Positions 1 to 8,253 of a DNA stretch of 23,379 nt are shown piece by piece (position 1 is the stretch's first letter; each line of letters opens with the position of its first letter). The notes below the pieces were generated by a model. It saw only the letters and a list, made by a program, of their open reading frames with translations, was not told the origin of the DNA and searched no databases. Location of the stretch: assembly GCA_002479145.1 (NCBI GenBank), contig DLLX01000084.1, positions 15,139 through 38,517 on the forward strand, written 5' to 3'. Origin of the DNA: Prevotella sp. UBA7551. Its GTDB lineage: Bacteria; Bacteroidota; Bacteroidia; Bacteroidales; Bacteroidaceae. The position numbers were made by a program, and so were the translations under genes.

Positions 1-167
1 TCTATATCTATTCAATGATTATGATTTCCAGTAGAAAATAGCTTGAGTGTAAAGAGAAGTATTTTTCATCTGCTAATCCATACAAATCTGCTCAACGTAA
101 ATGTGGAGAAAATCTGGTAGTTATTGACACATTTACTGTTCTTCTTCTTTTTCTTAGGGAAAGTAAT

Positions 168-196
168 TCTTACAAAATTAGTGCTATTTTGTAAGA
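168..196. repeat. Inverted repeat, 11-bp arms, 7-nt loop
   Basis: TCTTACAAAAT (168-178) and ATTTTGTAAGA (186-196) are perfect reverse complements around TAGTGCT. No T-tract follows on either strand, so it is not a clear intrinsic terminator. It lies about 80 bases upstream of the -7 box of the protease gene and could be an operator, or the end of a transcript entering from the left. Function unknown. Confidence 0.6.
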
Positions 197-276
197 TTCC
201 TTGCTTTTTGGGTGCTGATTCATGTATTGAAACAGCTGCACAAAGCCTTTGTGCGCTCACAATTTGACTCTTTTCC

Positions 277-284
277 TACTTTTG
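277..284 (+). promoter_or_regulatory. Bacteroidetes -7 promoter box for the C10 protease gene
   Basis: TACTTTTG fits TAnnTTTG, the -7 element read by the Bacteroidetes housekeeping sigma factor, and is followed by CA as in the other boxes of this window. TTTG words upstream (248-251 and 263-266) are not at the usual spacing of about 20, so the -33 element is unclear. It implies a leader of about 40 nt before the ATG at 329. Confidence 0.6.
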
Positions 285-328
285 CATCGCCGAAGGGCTT
301 AAATTAAATATTAACTAACAATTGTATT

Positions 329-2845
329 ATGAAGAAAAACCGATTGTACTTTTTAGGGGCAATGATGCTCATTGGTGCAGCGAATGTATTGGCCAACCCC
401 ATCGATTTAACCAAGGCACGGCAAATAGCAGCACAGTTTTGCAAGGATGCTGTAGCCAAGAAACAGATGCGTATGGCTCCGTCTGGTGCAAAGTTGACCC
501 TTGCTTACAAAGCACACGGTAAAAAGAGAGGCACTCATCTGCTTTATGTATTCGACCGTGGTGCAGCTAATGGCTTTGTTGTTGTATCAGGAGACGACCA
601 TGCTCCGCAAGTCTTGGGTTATGCTGACAGTGGCTCTTTTGACCTTAAACGCATGCCAGAGAATATGCGATGGTGGGTAGATCAGTATGCCCAACAGGTA
701 CAATATCTTATGGATAATCCACAGATGCGACTCACCCCAGCGCGTAAGACATCGCAAGTTGTGGCACCATTGCTCGGTGATATCACGTGGAATCAGGAAA
801 GTCCGTATAATGGCAACTGTCCTTATATGTCCTATTACGATGAGTATGAGGAGGAGACCATTAGTGGAACAGCTCCTACTGGTTGCGTTGCAACGGCCTT
901 GGCACAAATTATGCGGTATCATCAGTGGCCGCTTGAGAGCCATGGAAACGTCTCCTACACCACAGTCTCTTTGGAACAGGAGATTACGGCTGACCTGAAT
1001 GCAACATACAACTGGAGTTTGATGCTCCCCACTTATGGTGGGGTGGAGGCTACCGCAGAGCAAAAAGCAGAGGTAGCTAAACTGATGTTCAACATTGGAG
1101 CAGCCCTGGAAAGTGATTATACACCATCTGGGACAGGAGCCTATGACATCTCTGTAGTGCCAGCCTTGGTAAAATATTTCGGTTATGATGCAGGCGCACG
1201 CTATGTCCCGCGTGACTATACGCCCGTTGCCGACTACGAGCAGGGGCTAATCAATGAAATCGAGTCGGGACGTCCTGTGGCTTATGGCGGCGTGACAAAG
1301 AAAAATTCAGGCCATTTCTTCGTGCTCGATGGCATTAACGAGGACGGTTATTACCACGTAAATTGGGGATGGGGAGGACTGTCTGACGGTTATTTCCTTA
1401 TTTCTTCCCTTGAACCAGACGAGCAGGGAGTGGGCGGATCGACTTCTACTTACACATCGTATAAATACCATCAAGTCTATATTTCTGGCATCCAAAAGCC
1501 ACAGGAGCAATCACGGAAAGGTTGGGGATTCTTGGTAGATAACCTTTCTGAAATAGATGACTCATACGCCAAAGGCGAGGAGATAAGGGCGACAATTTAT
1601 GATGGTTATAATACTTCGAGTACAGATGACACATTGAAGTGCAAGCTCTATTGGGACTTGTACAAAGCCGATGGAACGTTGGTTTATCAGCATTTTGTCA
1701 AGAACGATACGCTGGCGCTCAACTATGGCTTTGAAAAGGAGAATACCTCTTTTGTCATTCCCCAGGAGATTGCGGATGGAGACTATACCATGCGTTTAGA
1801 GTTTACACAGTCTGAAGATGATTACACGACCATCTATCGTGCTAAGGTCAAGGCCAACAGCAACCAATATTATAAGGTGCATGTGGAGGGAGATGACGTG
1901 TCTGTATCTACCGCAAGCGGTGTGAGACTGTCTATTGAAAGTGTAACGCCTGACACACTAAAGGCTGGACAGGCCTGTGACATTGATGTGACCTTCAGGA
2001 ATACTGGAGAGGACTTTGTGGGTGATTTCAATTTCTTCCTTTATGTGGACGGCAAAAAGAATATATATCCCAGTTTCAACAGTCCGCAACGGATAGTCTC
2101 TATTCCGGCAGATAGTACCGTGACGTTGCGTTTCAACGAGAATATTCCAGAAGAGATGGTGACAGAAAGCAATTATGTGTTGCAGTTCTATTACTATACT
2201 CTGGACGAGGATGGCTATACAGATAAGAACAAGGCAGCCAACGTCAAGGTTGCGGTCGATGGGGCAGACAAGCCGGCCTCACTGTATATACTTGATGACG
2301 TGGATGTTCTGAGCGAAGTGGATGGGCAAGTTCCGATGAATGACATCCGACTGGGTGTAAACTTTGAGAATGAAGGAGCAGAATATAATGCCCCCATTAT
2401 GGTGGAGGCTACTACATGGGATGATTGGGATTTCAAAGACTCATTCATGAGCGACACCATCAATGTGCCTGGCGACTGTGAAGGAAAATACGTGGTGCTG
2501 CAAGGAGAGTTGACCAAGGTGGAAGAAGGCCAGACTTACGAACTTTGTCTTTACACCGATGATGGTGAATATATCTCTCCGTCTGATAAGAACAGTTTCG
2601 AAATAACTATGGCAGGCCCTGTAAGTTCTGTCAGCATGACCATGCTTGGCAAGGGCATCCTTTGGAGCAACAATGCCATCACGGCATCTGGTGCTACTGA
2701 AATCAGACTTTATGCTCTTGACGGATCGCTTGTCGCTAAGGTTGCTGGAAACCGACTGTCAACCCAATCGTTGCAGAAAGGTTGCTATATTGTGCGAGTC
2801 AATACAGCCAATGGTACAGAGTTGAAGAAGATTGTTGTGAAATAA
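329..2845 (+). CDS. Secreted C10-family cysteine protease (streptopain/interpain-like) with C-terminal sorting domain
   Basis: An 838-residue exported peptidase of MEROPS family C10, the family of streptococcal SpeB and Prevotella interpain A. A signal peptide covers about residues 1-22. The Spi-type prodomain (about 25-135) includes the VVVSGDD stretch near 84-90. In the catalytic domain (about 145-385), the nucleophile is C186 in GTAPTGCVATALAQIMRYH, the base is H329 in NSGHFFVLDG, and N345-W346 in HVNWGWGG fits the stabilising Asn. The C-terminal half (about 395-765) is beta-rich and probably Ig-like. The last 70 residues (IRLYALDGSLV, then QKGCYIVRV, ending KKIVVK) look like a type A type IX secretion sorting domain. 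The zymogen probably matures outside the cell and degrades host proteins; this is inference from the family. An exported FN3 protein gene follows after 135 bases and may be co-transcribed. Confidence 0.93.
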   Translation: MKKNRLYFLGAMMLIGAANVLANPIDLTKARQIAAQFCKDAVAKKQMRMAPSGAKLTLAYKAHGKKRGTHLLYVFDRGAANGFVVVSGDDHAPQVLGYADSGSFDLKRMPENMRWWVDQYAQQVQYLMDNPQMRLTPARKTSQVVAPLLGDITWNQESPYNGNCPYMSYYDEYEEETISGTAPTGCVATALAQIMRYHQWPLESHGNVSYTTVSLEQEITADLNATYNWSLMLPTYGGVEATAEQKAEVAKLMFNIGAALESDYTPSGTGAYDISVVPALVKYFGYDAGARYVPRDYTPVADYEQGLINEIESGRPVAYGGVTKKNSGHFFVLDGINEDGYYHVNWGWGGLSDGYFLISSLEPDEQGVGGSTSTYTSYKYHQVYISGIQKPQEQSRKGWGFLVDNLSEIDDSYAKGEEIRATIYDGYNTSSTDDTLKCKLYWDLYKADGTLVYQHFVKNDTLALNYGFEKENTSFVIPQEIADGDYTMRLEFTQSEDDYTTIYRAKVKANSNQYYKVHVEGDDVSVSTASGVRLSIESVTPDTLKAGQACDIDVTFRNTGEDFVGDFNFFLYVDGKKNIYPSFNSPQRIVSIPADSTVTLRFNENIPEEMVTESNYVLQFYYYTLDEDGYTDKNKAANVKVAVDGADKPASLYILDDVDVLSEVDGQVPMNDIRLGVNFENEGAEYNAPIMVEATTWDDWDFKDSFMSDTINVPGDCEGKYVVLQGELTKVEEGQTYELCLYTDDGEYISPSDKNSFEITMAGPVSSVSMTMLGKGILWSNNAITASGATEIRLYALDGSLVAKVAGNRLSTQSLQKGCYIVRVNTANGTELKKIVVK

Positions 2846-2980
2846 GTAGAGCGAATGGTTTTCTTTTAAATGGAAGTAGAGAGGGGGTAGGGCAGGTAGT
2901 CTTTTCCGAAGGTTTTAGTTCATTGGCCCGTTCCCTTTCTCTGCTGTTCAACGTATAGAATATAAAGTGATAAAACTAAG

Positions 2981-5900
2981 ATGAAATTTAACAAGATTTA
3001 TGTGGGACTGACTTTATTGCTGTCCTGTATGTGTTGGCCTCTTTGGGCGCAAAAGACGAAGCAGGCGCATACCATGAACGCTTCTCATTATGAGGTGGCA
3101 GTTCAAGGTGCGTGCATCTTCGCCAATTCGTGGAACAATCTGGGAGAGGGAGAGTTGACTCCGATGGGGATCTACCAAATGAATCAGTCAGAAGGTTACG
3201 AGGTGAAGCCTTTTCTTATCAACAGTGCGGTCTATTCCAATGGGGGCGGAGCATTCATTGGTAACGACTTTTGGTTCATTTGGAAGCAGCGTGACCCAAC
3301 AGGTCAGATGACGCTTTGCCAAAGGGAAAGGCTGAATCTTACTACCGGAAAGCGTGAGAACTTGGGAGTCTGCTCCAATGATCTTATGGCCACGGCTGCA
3401 GGAACGGCAGTCGATCCAACGACAGGCAATGTGTATGGCATCTTTTGGGATTCGGAAAGCATGACAAGTCGCCAGCTTGGCATTGTCGACTACCCCAATG
3501 GTACGCGCACGACCATCGCTACTATCAGCCAGTCACTCTACGCACTATGCTGTGACAGTGCAGGTCAGTTGTACGCCGTAACTCAATCGGGGAAGTTGGT
3601 CAAGGTTGATAAGGAGGATGGTATGCTCACCGAAGTGGGCAACACGGGTGTAAAGCCCAGTGTGATGCAGGCCGCAGCAGTCGATCAATATACTAACAAG
3701 ATGTATTGGGCAGCAGTTTTTAAGGACGAAAAAGGCAATGACGCTGCGGCTCTCTATGAGGTTGACCTTGCAACCGCCCAGGCTACGAAGCTCGCAGACT
3801 ATCCCGACCTCAACGAGTTCTCTGCACTTCGTGTTCTTGCTCCAAAAGCTAAGGACGAGGCACCAGCACCTGCGACAGATTTGAAGACACTTTTCAATAA
3901 GGCTTCGACTACGGGAACGTTTACGTTTACGATGCCTACCGAGACATTTGCTGGAAAGCAACTAAGCGGAGAGTTAAGTTATCAGGTGACGATAGATGGA
4001 GAAAAGGCTGCTTCGGGTAAAGGAAGTGCCGGGGAGACGGTGTCGGTGAGTGTCACGACAAATACCGGCTTGCATGAGTTTGCGGTGACAACGAACAATG
4101 ACAAGGGCGTTTCTCCAGAGGCGACAGTCAGTAAATACACTGGCTATGATAAACCATTGGCTCCGAAGAATGTGGAATTAGTTATTGATGAGAATGCCAA
4201 CAAGGCACATCTCTCTTGGGAAGCGCCCGCAAACTTGGGCGAAAACGAGGGCTATGTGGATGTACAAAACTTGACTTACAACATATTACGTCATCCAGAC
4301 GAAAAGGAGTTCAATGATGTGAGTGGCACTTCGTTCGACGATGCACTCACACCCTCCAAGGCAATGATGTACTCCTACGATGTGGCGGCGGTGAATCACG
4401 CCCGCAAGGGAAAGGCTGCGACCTCTAATGCCGTGATGTATGGAACGGGTTATGATGTACCTTGGACAGAAAACTTTAACAATGCTTCTTCTCTGAATAT
4501 GTTTACAGTAGTTGATGTCAATCAAGATGGGTCCTCATGGTCATGGTCAAGATTCAAGACCAAGGCTGTAATTTATACCTATAACAGTGAGAATGCTGCT
4601 GACGATTGGCTCATCACACCGCCAATTGCCATGAAGGCAGGCAGAAAGTATAAGCTGTCGTTCCTCGAGCATGTTACGTTGTCGAGATATCCTGAGAAGT
4701 TGGAGATTAAGTTTGGTGAAGGGCTTGATCCCAACATCTATGTAGAAGTCATGCCAAAAACCACATATACCAACGCTGAATTCGTGTCTCAGGCAGTTTA
4801 TGTCTCTCCTTCCTCTGATGGAAATTACCACTTTGGCTTCCACGCTTGCAGCGATGCCAATCAGGGACTGCTCTATATCGACGACATGAGCGTAGACGTA
4901 GAGCCAGAGTCAACAGCTCCCGCAGCTGCCACTCAAGTGGAGGCAAGTGCTGCTGAGTATGGTATGAATCCTGTGACCATCAGCTTCAACGCACCCCAGA
5001 AGGCCATCAACGGTCAGAAGCTCTCTGCTTTAGAGAAGGTGGAAGTGACCGACACAAAAGGAAACGTCATCAAAGCATTTGAAATTCCTGCACCAGGAGA
5101 GCGGTTGTCCTGTAAGGACGAGAATGCCGCGAAGGGTATTAATGCTTATTACATTGTAGCTTACAACGAGCATGGAATAGGACAACGTGCAAAAGTAACG
5201 GCTTTCATCGGAACAGATGTCCCTTCAGCTCCACGCAATATCACTGTGAGTGGAAACGAGGACGGTACACTGAAGATGACCTGGAATGCTCCCGAAAAGG
5301 GGAAAAACGGTGGATTCATTAACCCGTCACAGCTTTCCTACACGGCTTATACCGTCGACGATGAGGGCTATGCCAACCTTTATAAAGAGAACATCAAAGG
5401 CACAGAAGTTAGTTTGGCTGATCTTGACAATACGGGTGAACAGCGTTTGGAACGTTTTGGTGCCTCGGCATCCAATAATGAGGGTGAGAGCGACATAATG
5501 CCTTCTAACTCCGTAGTGATGGGCGATGCCTATTCGTTACCGTTTGCCGAGTCCTTTGCCAATGGACACCTCGCCTATGATGTGTGGTACAGCCAGGCTA
5601 CAGGATCCAATGGCTTTGAGGTCGACGACAAGATAGCTTCCGACAATGATGGTGCTTGTGTAGCTTTTGAAGCTGCCGAGGACGATGCAATCGCTGCATT
5701 CTGCTCGGGTAAGATAGCATTGAATAATTGTGAAGCCCCTGTACTCACCTTTGATTATTACGGAGAGCCAGGCACTAAGAATGTGCTCATCACAGACATA
5801 AATCGTTCTTATGTCGATACGACAGCTGTGAAGGTGATTGATTTTAGCAAGGAAGGTGCACCTTCAGGTTGGAAGCGGGCTGTGGTGAATCTTTCTCAGT

Positions 5901-6136
5901 TCAAATCAGCCCCCTATGTGCAGCTTGTTTTTCTTTGTCAGATAGCCAAGCAGGGCGATGTGATCCGGGTTGACAATATCCGAATCGAGAATAATCCAGC
6001 TCTGGCCGTTAGTGGTGTTGCGTTTGATACTCCCACTACTGGTGAATTAATATATACGCTTTCGGGAATACGGATGGGCAATGTCCTGTCGAAAGGAGTA
6101 TATATTAGGGACGGAAAGAAATTGTTTATGAAATAA
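2981..6136 (+). CDS. Large exported protein: beta-propeller-like region, FN3 domains, choice-of-anchor J (cleaved-adhesin) domain
   Basis: A 1051-residue exported protein with a signal peptide ending near residue 23 (WPLWA then QKT). Residues about 37-290 contain repeated short strand units (VDPTTGNVYGIFW, CDSAGQLYAVTQSGKLVKVD, VDQYTNKMYWAAV) typical of a beta-propeller. FN3-like modules follow at about 295-388 and 391-488. A choice-of-anchor J (cleaved-adhesin) domain, the fold of gingipain adhesin regions, covers about 491-640 (start PWTENFN, core DDWLITPPI, end LYIDDMSVDV). Two more FN3-like modules (about 644-850) and a second, more diverged jelly-roll domain (about 850-1010) follow. The end, ELIYTLSGIRMG then KGVYIRDGKKLFMK, resembles the short C-termini of many Prevotella exported proteins. 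No catalytic motif is visible, so adhesion or glycan/protein binding is a guess. No clear -7 box lies in the 135-base gap after the protease gene, which favours co-transcription. Confidence 0.85.
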   Translation: MKFNKIYVGLTLLLSCMCWPLWAQKTKQAHTMNASHYEVAVQGACIFANSWNNLGEGELTPMGIYQMNQSEGYEVKPFLINSAVYSNGGGAFIGNDFWFIWKQRDPTGQMTLCQRERLNLTTGKRENLGVCSNDLMATAAGTAVDPTTGNVYGIFWDSESMTSRQLGIVDYPNGTRTTIATISQSLYALCCDSAGQLYAVTQSGKLVKVDKEDGMLTEVGNTGVKPSVMQAAAVDQYTNKMYWAAVFKDEKGNDAAALYEVDLATAQATKLADYPDLNEFSALRVLAPKAKDEAPAPATDLKTLFNKASTTGTFTFTMPTETFAGKQLSGELSYQVTIDGEKAASGKGSAGETVSVSVTTNTGLHEFAVTTNNDKGVSPEATVSKYTGYDKPLAPKNVELVIDENANKAHLSWEAPANLGENEGYVDVQNLTYNILRHPDEKEFNDVSGTSFDDALTPSKAMMYSYDVAAVNHARKGKAATSNAVMYGTGYDVPWTENFNNASSLNMFTVVDVNQDGSSWSWSRFKTKAVIYTYNSENAADDWLITPPIAMKAGRKYKLSFLEHVTLSRYPEKLEIKFGEGLDPNIYVEVMPKTTYTNAEFVSQAVYVSPSSDGNYHFGFHACSDANQGLLYIDDMSVDVEPESTAPAAATQVEASAAEYGMNPVTISFNAPQKAINGQKLSALEKVEVTDTKGNVIKAFEIPAPGERLSCKDENAAKGINAYYIVAYNEHGIGQRAKVTAFIGTDVPSAPRNITVSGNEDGTLKMTWNAPEKGKNGGFINPSQLSYTAYTVDDEGYANLYKENIKGTEVSLADLDNTGEQRLERFGASASNNEGESDIMPSNSVVMGDAYSLPFAESFANGHLAYDVWYSQATGSNGFEVDDKIASDNDGACVAFEAAEDDAIAAFCSGKIALNNCEAPVLTFDYYGEPGTKNVLITDINRSYVDTTAVKVIDFSKEGAPSGWKRAVVNLSQFKSAPYVQLVFLCQIAKQGDVIRVDNIRIENNPALAVSGVAFDTPTTGELIYTLSGIRMGNVLSKGVYIRDGKKLFMK

Positions 6137-6164
6137 ACTTGCTGACAATTTATGAATCAACAAT

Positions 6165-6210
6165 TCCGTTGGCTGAATTAAGTATGAACTACAATAATTC
6201 AGCCAACGGA
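6165..6210. repeat. Inverted repeat with GGCTGAAT word, 16-bp arms
   Basis: TCCGTTGGCTGAATTA (6165-6180) and TAATTCAGCCAACGGA (6195-6210) are perfect reverse complements around a 14-nt loop. It begins 28 bases after the stop codon of the FN3 protein gene, so it could protect or end that transcript, but no T-tract follows. The word GGCTGAAT links it to the palindromes at 6530-6564 and 22211-22279. Confidence 0.7.
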
Positions 6211-6219
6211 TTAACCCCT

Positions 6220-6250
6220 AATCGGCAAAAAACTGAAATCGGCAAAAAAC
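6220..6250 (+). repeat. Tandem pair AATCGGCAAAAAAC, 17-bp period
   Basis: Two exact 14-base copies at 6220-6233 and 6237-6250 are separated by TGA. With only two units and no longer array, this is a short tandem duplication rather than CRISPR. Its role is unknown. Confidence 0.6.
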
Positions 6251-6529
6251 GAAAAGTTTTATGTTGCTTTCGCTCTAATGAGCAATTTGAATTAAAGCCA
6301 AGGCGTTGCATGTCCCCTTTCCATCCAAACAAGTCATGAGAAAGTATAGCTTTGATAACCCTTCCCACTCAGACCTAATCTGCATCTTGCATTGGCGTTG
6401 ATTGATGCAAGTGCGACTGGAGATGCCACGACTTGACAGACAGCTGCATGTGTTTTGTCAGTTGATGTTCATAACTTACAGATGCACAATGCATTGAGTG
6501 ATTTCTATCTGTCAGTGTGTGTTCTTGCG

Positions 6530-6564
6530 ATTCAGCCCGTATTGCATTGCAATACGGGCTGAAT
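6530..6564. repeat. Palindromic element, 16-bp arms, core TATTGC-ATT-GCAATA
   Basis: ATTCAGCCCGTATTGC (6530-6545) and GCAATACGGGCTGAAT (6549-6564) form a perfect hairpin with a 3-nt loop. The right arm recurs nearly exactly at 6593-6608 (GCAATAGGGGCTGAAT), 44 bases further on and without a partner arm. The hairpin core TATTGC-N3-GCAATA recurs at 22238-22252 with different flanks that still pair. It probably belongs to a family of intergenic repeats. Confidence 0.75.
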
Positions 6565-6592
6565 TGTGCTGCGAAAGAGGCAGAAATGCGGT

Positions 6593-6608
6593 GCAATAGG
6601 GGCTGAAT
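6593..6608 (+). repeat. Half-copy of the palindromic element
   Basis: GCAATAGGGGCTGAAT differs by one base from the right arm of the hairpin at 6530-6564 and has no matching left arm nearby. It may be a decayed or partial copy. Confidence 0.55.
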
Positions 6609-6795
6609 GGCAGTGCGACGGCAAACTTATATTCCAGTTGTTTGGGAATGTCAAAAAATATTCGGAAGACTTCCTTGTCGTACTTCTCTTTTTCACACGG
6701 TGTAAATGGGGTTAAAATTGGATAAGAGAGGTGGACTTGTTGACTTTGATAATCAATTTTTGTTGGCCAGTTTAGTAAATTTCAAAAGAAAATTG

Positions 6796-6803
6796 TAATT
6801 TTG
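6796..6803 (+). promoter_or_regulatory. Bacteroidetes -7 promoter box for the TPR protein gene
   Basis: TAATTTTG, followed by CAT, matches TAnnTTTG. TTTA at 6771-6774 is a possible weak -33 element, 21 bases upstream. The ATG is at 6847, giving a leader of about 37 nt. Confidence 0.65.
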
Positions 6804-6846
6804 CATACATTCTTTACTGATGTTGGATGGAATAAGAATTTGAAAA

Positions 6847-8043
6847 ATGAAATTACGATACAGGCTGTTTTTTCTCTTGCTGGCGTTTCTTTTACCGTGG
6901 TCTTTATGCGCGCAGAAGAAGCAGATACAGGCAGCTCGTGACCAAGTGAAATCTGGAAAGGAACTTGGGAAGGCGATTTCTTCAATGCAAGGGCTGCTGA
7001 ACGACTCAGCCAATCGTCACAATCCCCGCATCTGGATGGTGCTATGTGATGCATTGAAGGCTCAATATGAGCAGGATAACGAGCGGCTTTACTTGAAACA
7101 GGGAGCTGATACGACCGCGCTATTCTCGCTGACAATGCGGCTTTATGAGACATTGTCTGCCTATGACAGCATAGAGTCACAACCACTTTCTAAAGGTCGC
7201 AAGTTCGCGGAACATCGGGAGCGGAATGCGGCTTTTCTCCATTCCATCCGTCCAAATCTATTTAACGGAGGAGTGTTCTACACTCGCAAGCAGCAGTACG
7301 AGGTGGCCTACCGCTTTTATGAAACATATATCCAGAGTGCTGCATGGCCAATTTTCACAGGCTATGACTACTCTGAAAAAGACCCACTCCTTCCTCATGC
7401 TGCTTATTGGACGATGTATTGTGGGTACAAGTCGGGTTCCGCAGAGCGTATTATCCGCTATCAGCGGCTGGCGGAGCGTGATACAAGTATGCTCAACTTT
7501 GTCCGTCAGTATCAAGCTGAGGCTTTCTTGCTCCAAAAAGATACTGTGCGGTATGTTAATGCGCTCAGGGATGGCTTCCGAAGGTATCCCAATTTTTCAT
7601 TTTTCTATCCACGCCTTATTGCGTATTATGAGCACAATGGGCTGCATGACTCTTCGCTGGTTGTGACCAACAGGGCTCTTGAGGTTGACTCTACAAGCGT
7701 GCTCTTCCAGCTTACCAAGTGTTCAATTCTCCTAAATCTGGGACGATATGACGACTGCATTGCTCTCTGCGAAAAGCTGTTGGAACAAAACAACTCCCTT
7801 GCGGATGCTTATTATTATATAGGCTTGTCTTATTTTAATCAGGCCATCGCCTTTGACATCGTTGAGCAACGTCATCTTGCCAAACGAAAAGAAATCATCG
7901 CACTTTACAGAAAGGCTCTCCCATACTTGGAACGATACCGAGCATTGGAACCAGATAAGAGAGAAAGATGGCTGCAACCCCTTTATACAATTTATCTGAA
8001 CTTGAATATGGGAAAGGAGTTTGACGAAATCAATGGGAGGTAA
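6847..8043 (+). CDS. Exported tetratricopeptide-repeat-like protein
   Basis: A 398-residue protein with a clear Sec signal peptide: basic start MKLRYR, hydrophobic core to about residue 20, likely cleavage after A22 (SLCA then QKK). The cysteine lacks a normal lipobox, so a soluble periplasmic protein is more likely than a lipoprotein. The mature part is helical. TPR-like pairs are clearest at about residues 265-345, with alternating small and aromatic positions as in FQLTKCSILLNLGRYDDCIAL and DAYYYIGLSYFNQAI, the first being one residue past a full helix pair. The N-terminal half also reads as helical repeats (ARDQVKSGKELGKAISSMQ). It is probably a scaffold for protein-protein contacts in the periplasm; the partner is unknown. 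It has its own -7 box, so it is not obviously in an operon with its neighbours. Confidence 0.8.
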   Translation: MKLRYRLFFLLLAFLLPWSLCAQKKQIQAARDQVKSGKELGKAISSMQGLLNDSANRHNPRIWMVLCDALKAQYEQDNERLYLKQGADTTALFSLTMRLYETLSAYDSIESQPLSKGRKFAEHRERNAAFLHSIRPNLFNGGVFYTRKQQYEVAYRFYETYIQSAAWPIFTGYDYSEKDPLLPHAAYWTMYCGYKSGSAERIIRYQRLAERDTSMLNFVRQYQAEAFLLQKDTVRYVNALRDGFRRYPNFSFFYPRLIAYYEHNGLHDSSLVVTNRALEVDSTSVLFQLTKCSILLNLGRYDDCIALCEKLLEQNNSLADAYYYIGLSYFNQAIAFDIVEQRHLAKRKEIIALYRKALPYLERYRALEPDKRERWLQPLYTIYLNLNMGKEFDEINGR

Positions 8044-8161
8044 TATGGGAAGCCCAAGTCATCTCGACGAATGACAGTATATGATAAACCCGTCTTTGAG
8101 GTCGTTTTCCCATGGATGTAGTATCAAACCACCAGGCACCATATAGCGTGCTTCCCATATT
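8042..8161. repeat. Inverted repeat, 12-bp arms, 96-nt spacer
   Basis: AATATGGGAAGC (8042-8053) and GCTTCCCATATT (8150-8161) are perfect reverse complements. The left arm starts inside the stop codon of the TPR protein gene. The spacing is too wide for a normal terminator. The arms bracket a stretch whose minus strand reads like a gene fragment. Confidence 0.5.
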
Positions 8162-8205
8162 GTCTCGTTGTAGCTTATGCCTTGGCATTTGATTTCCTCA
8201 AGAAA
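8059..8205 (-). pseudogene. Possible gene remnant (C-terminal fragment), unrecognised
   Basis: The minus strand between the TPR and helicase genes stays open and gives a protein-like sequence of about 48 residues ending in TGA. It contains ISYNETIWEARYMVPGG followed by LILHPWENDLKDGF, a mix of acidic, aromatic and Pro-Gly-Gly segments that looks more like real coding sequence than random translation. No start codon with a leader is visible: the frame runs upstream into the start of the helicase gene, where it becomes a shadow. I do not recognise the family. It may be the tail of a decayed gene, or chance. Confidence 0.2.
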
Positions 8206-8253
8206 AGCAACTATCGTATTTTTAGAACAAAAGTTAGACACAGTATAACAGAT

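Larger units (their letters stand above)
1..328. other. Intergenic region upstream of the C10 protease gene
   Basis: I see no convincing gene in this AT-rich stretch. It holds an 11-bp-arm inverted repeat (168-196), a 7-bp hairpin (GCACAAA at 238-244, loop GCC, TTTGTGC at 248-254) and a Bacteroidetes -7 box at 277-284. A minus-strand open frame at 66-260 is short, low in complexity and matches no family I know. Confidence 0.7.
6137..6846. other. 710-base intergenic region rich in palindromes
   Basis: No credible gene is visible; open frames here are short and match nothing. It carries the 16-bp-arm inverted repeat 6165-6210, two copies of AATCGGCAAAAAAC (6220-6233 and 6237-6250), a 7-bp inverted repeat CTTGCAT/ATGCAAG (6386-6392, 6405-6411), the 16-bp-arm palindrome 6530-6564, a related half-copy at 6593-6608, and the -7 box of the next gene at 6796-6803. 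It looks like a place where small intergenic repeats have collected. Confidence 0.75.

Noticed and set aside
66..260. Minus-strand open frame of 64 codons at the left edge
   Set aside because: Low-complexity lysine run, no leader and no family resemblance; the region has regulatory features instead.
6220..6250. CRISPR-like repeats
   Set aside because: Only two 14-base units with a 3-base spacer, no further units and no cas genes nearby.
8182..8253. Longer helicase starting at TTG 8182
   Set aside because: The extension has no family features; the ATG at 8254 is just before the Q motif and after a weak -7 box.
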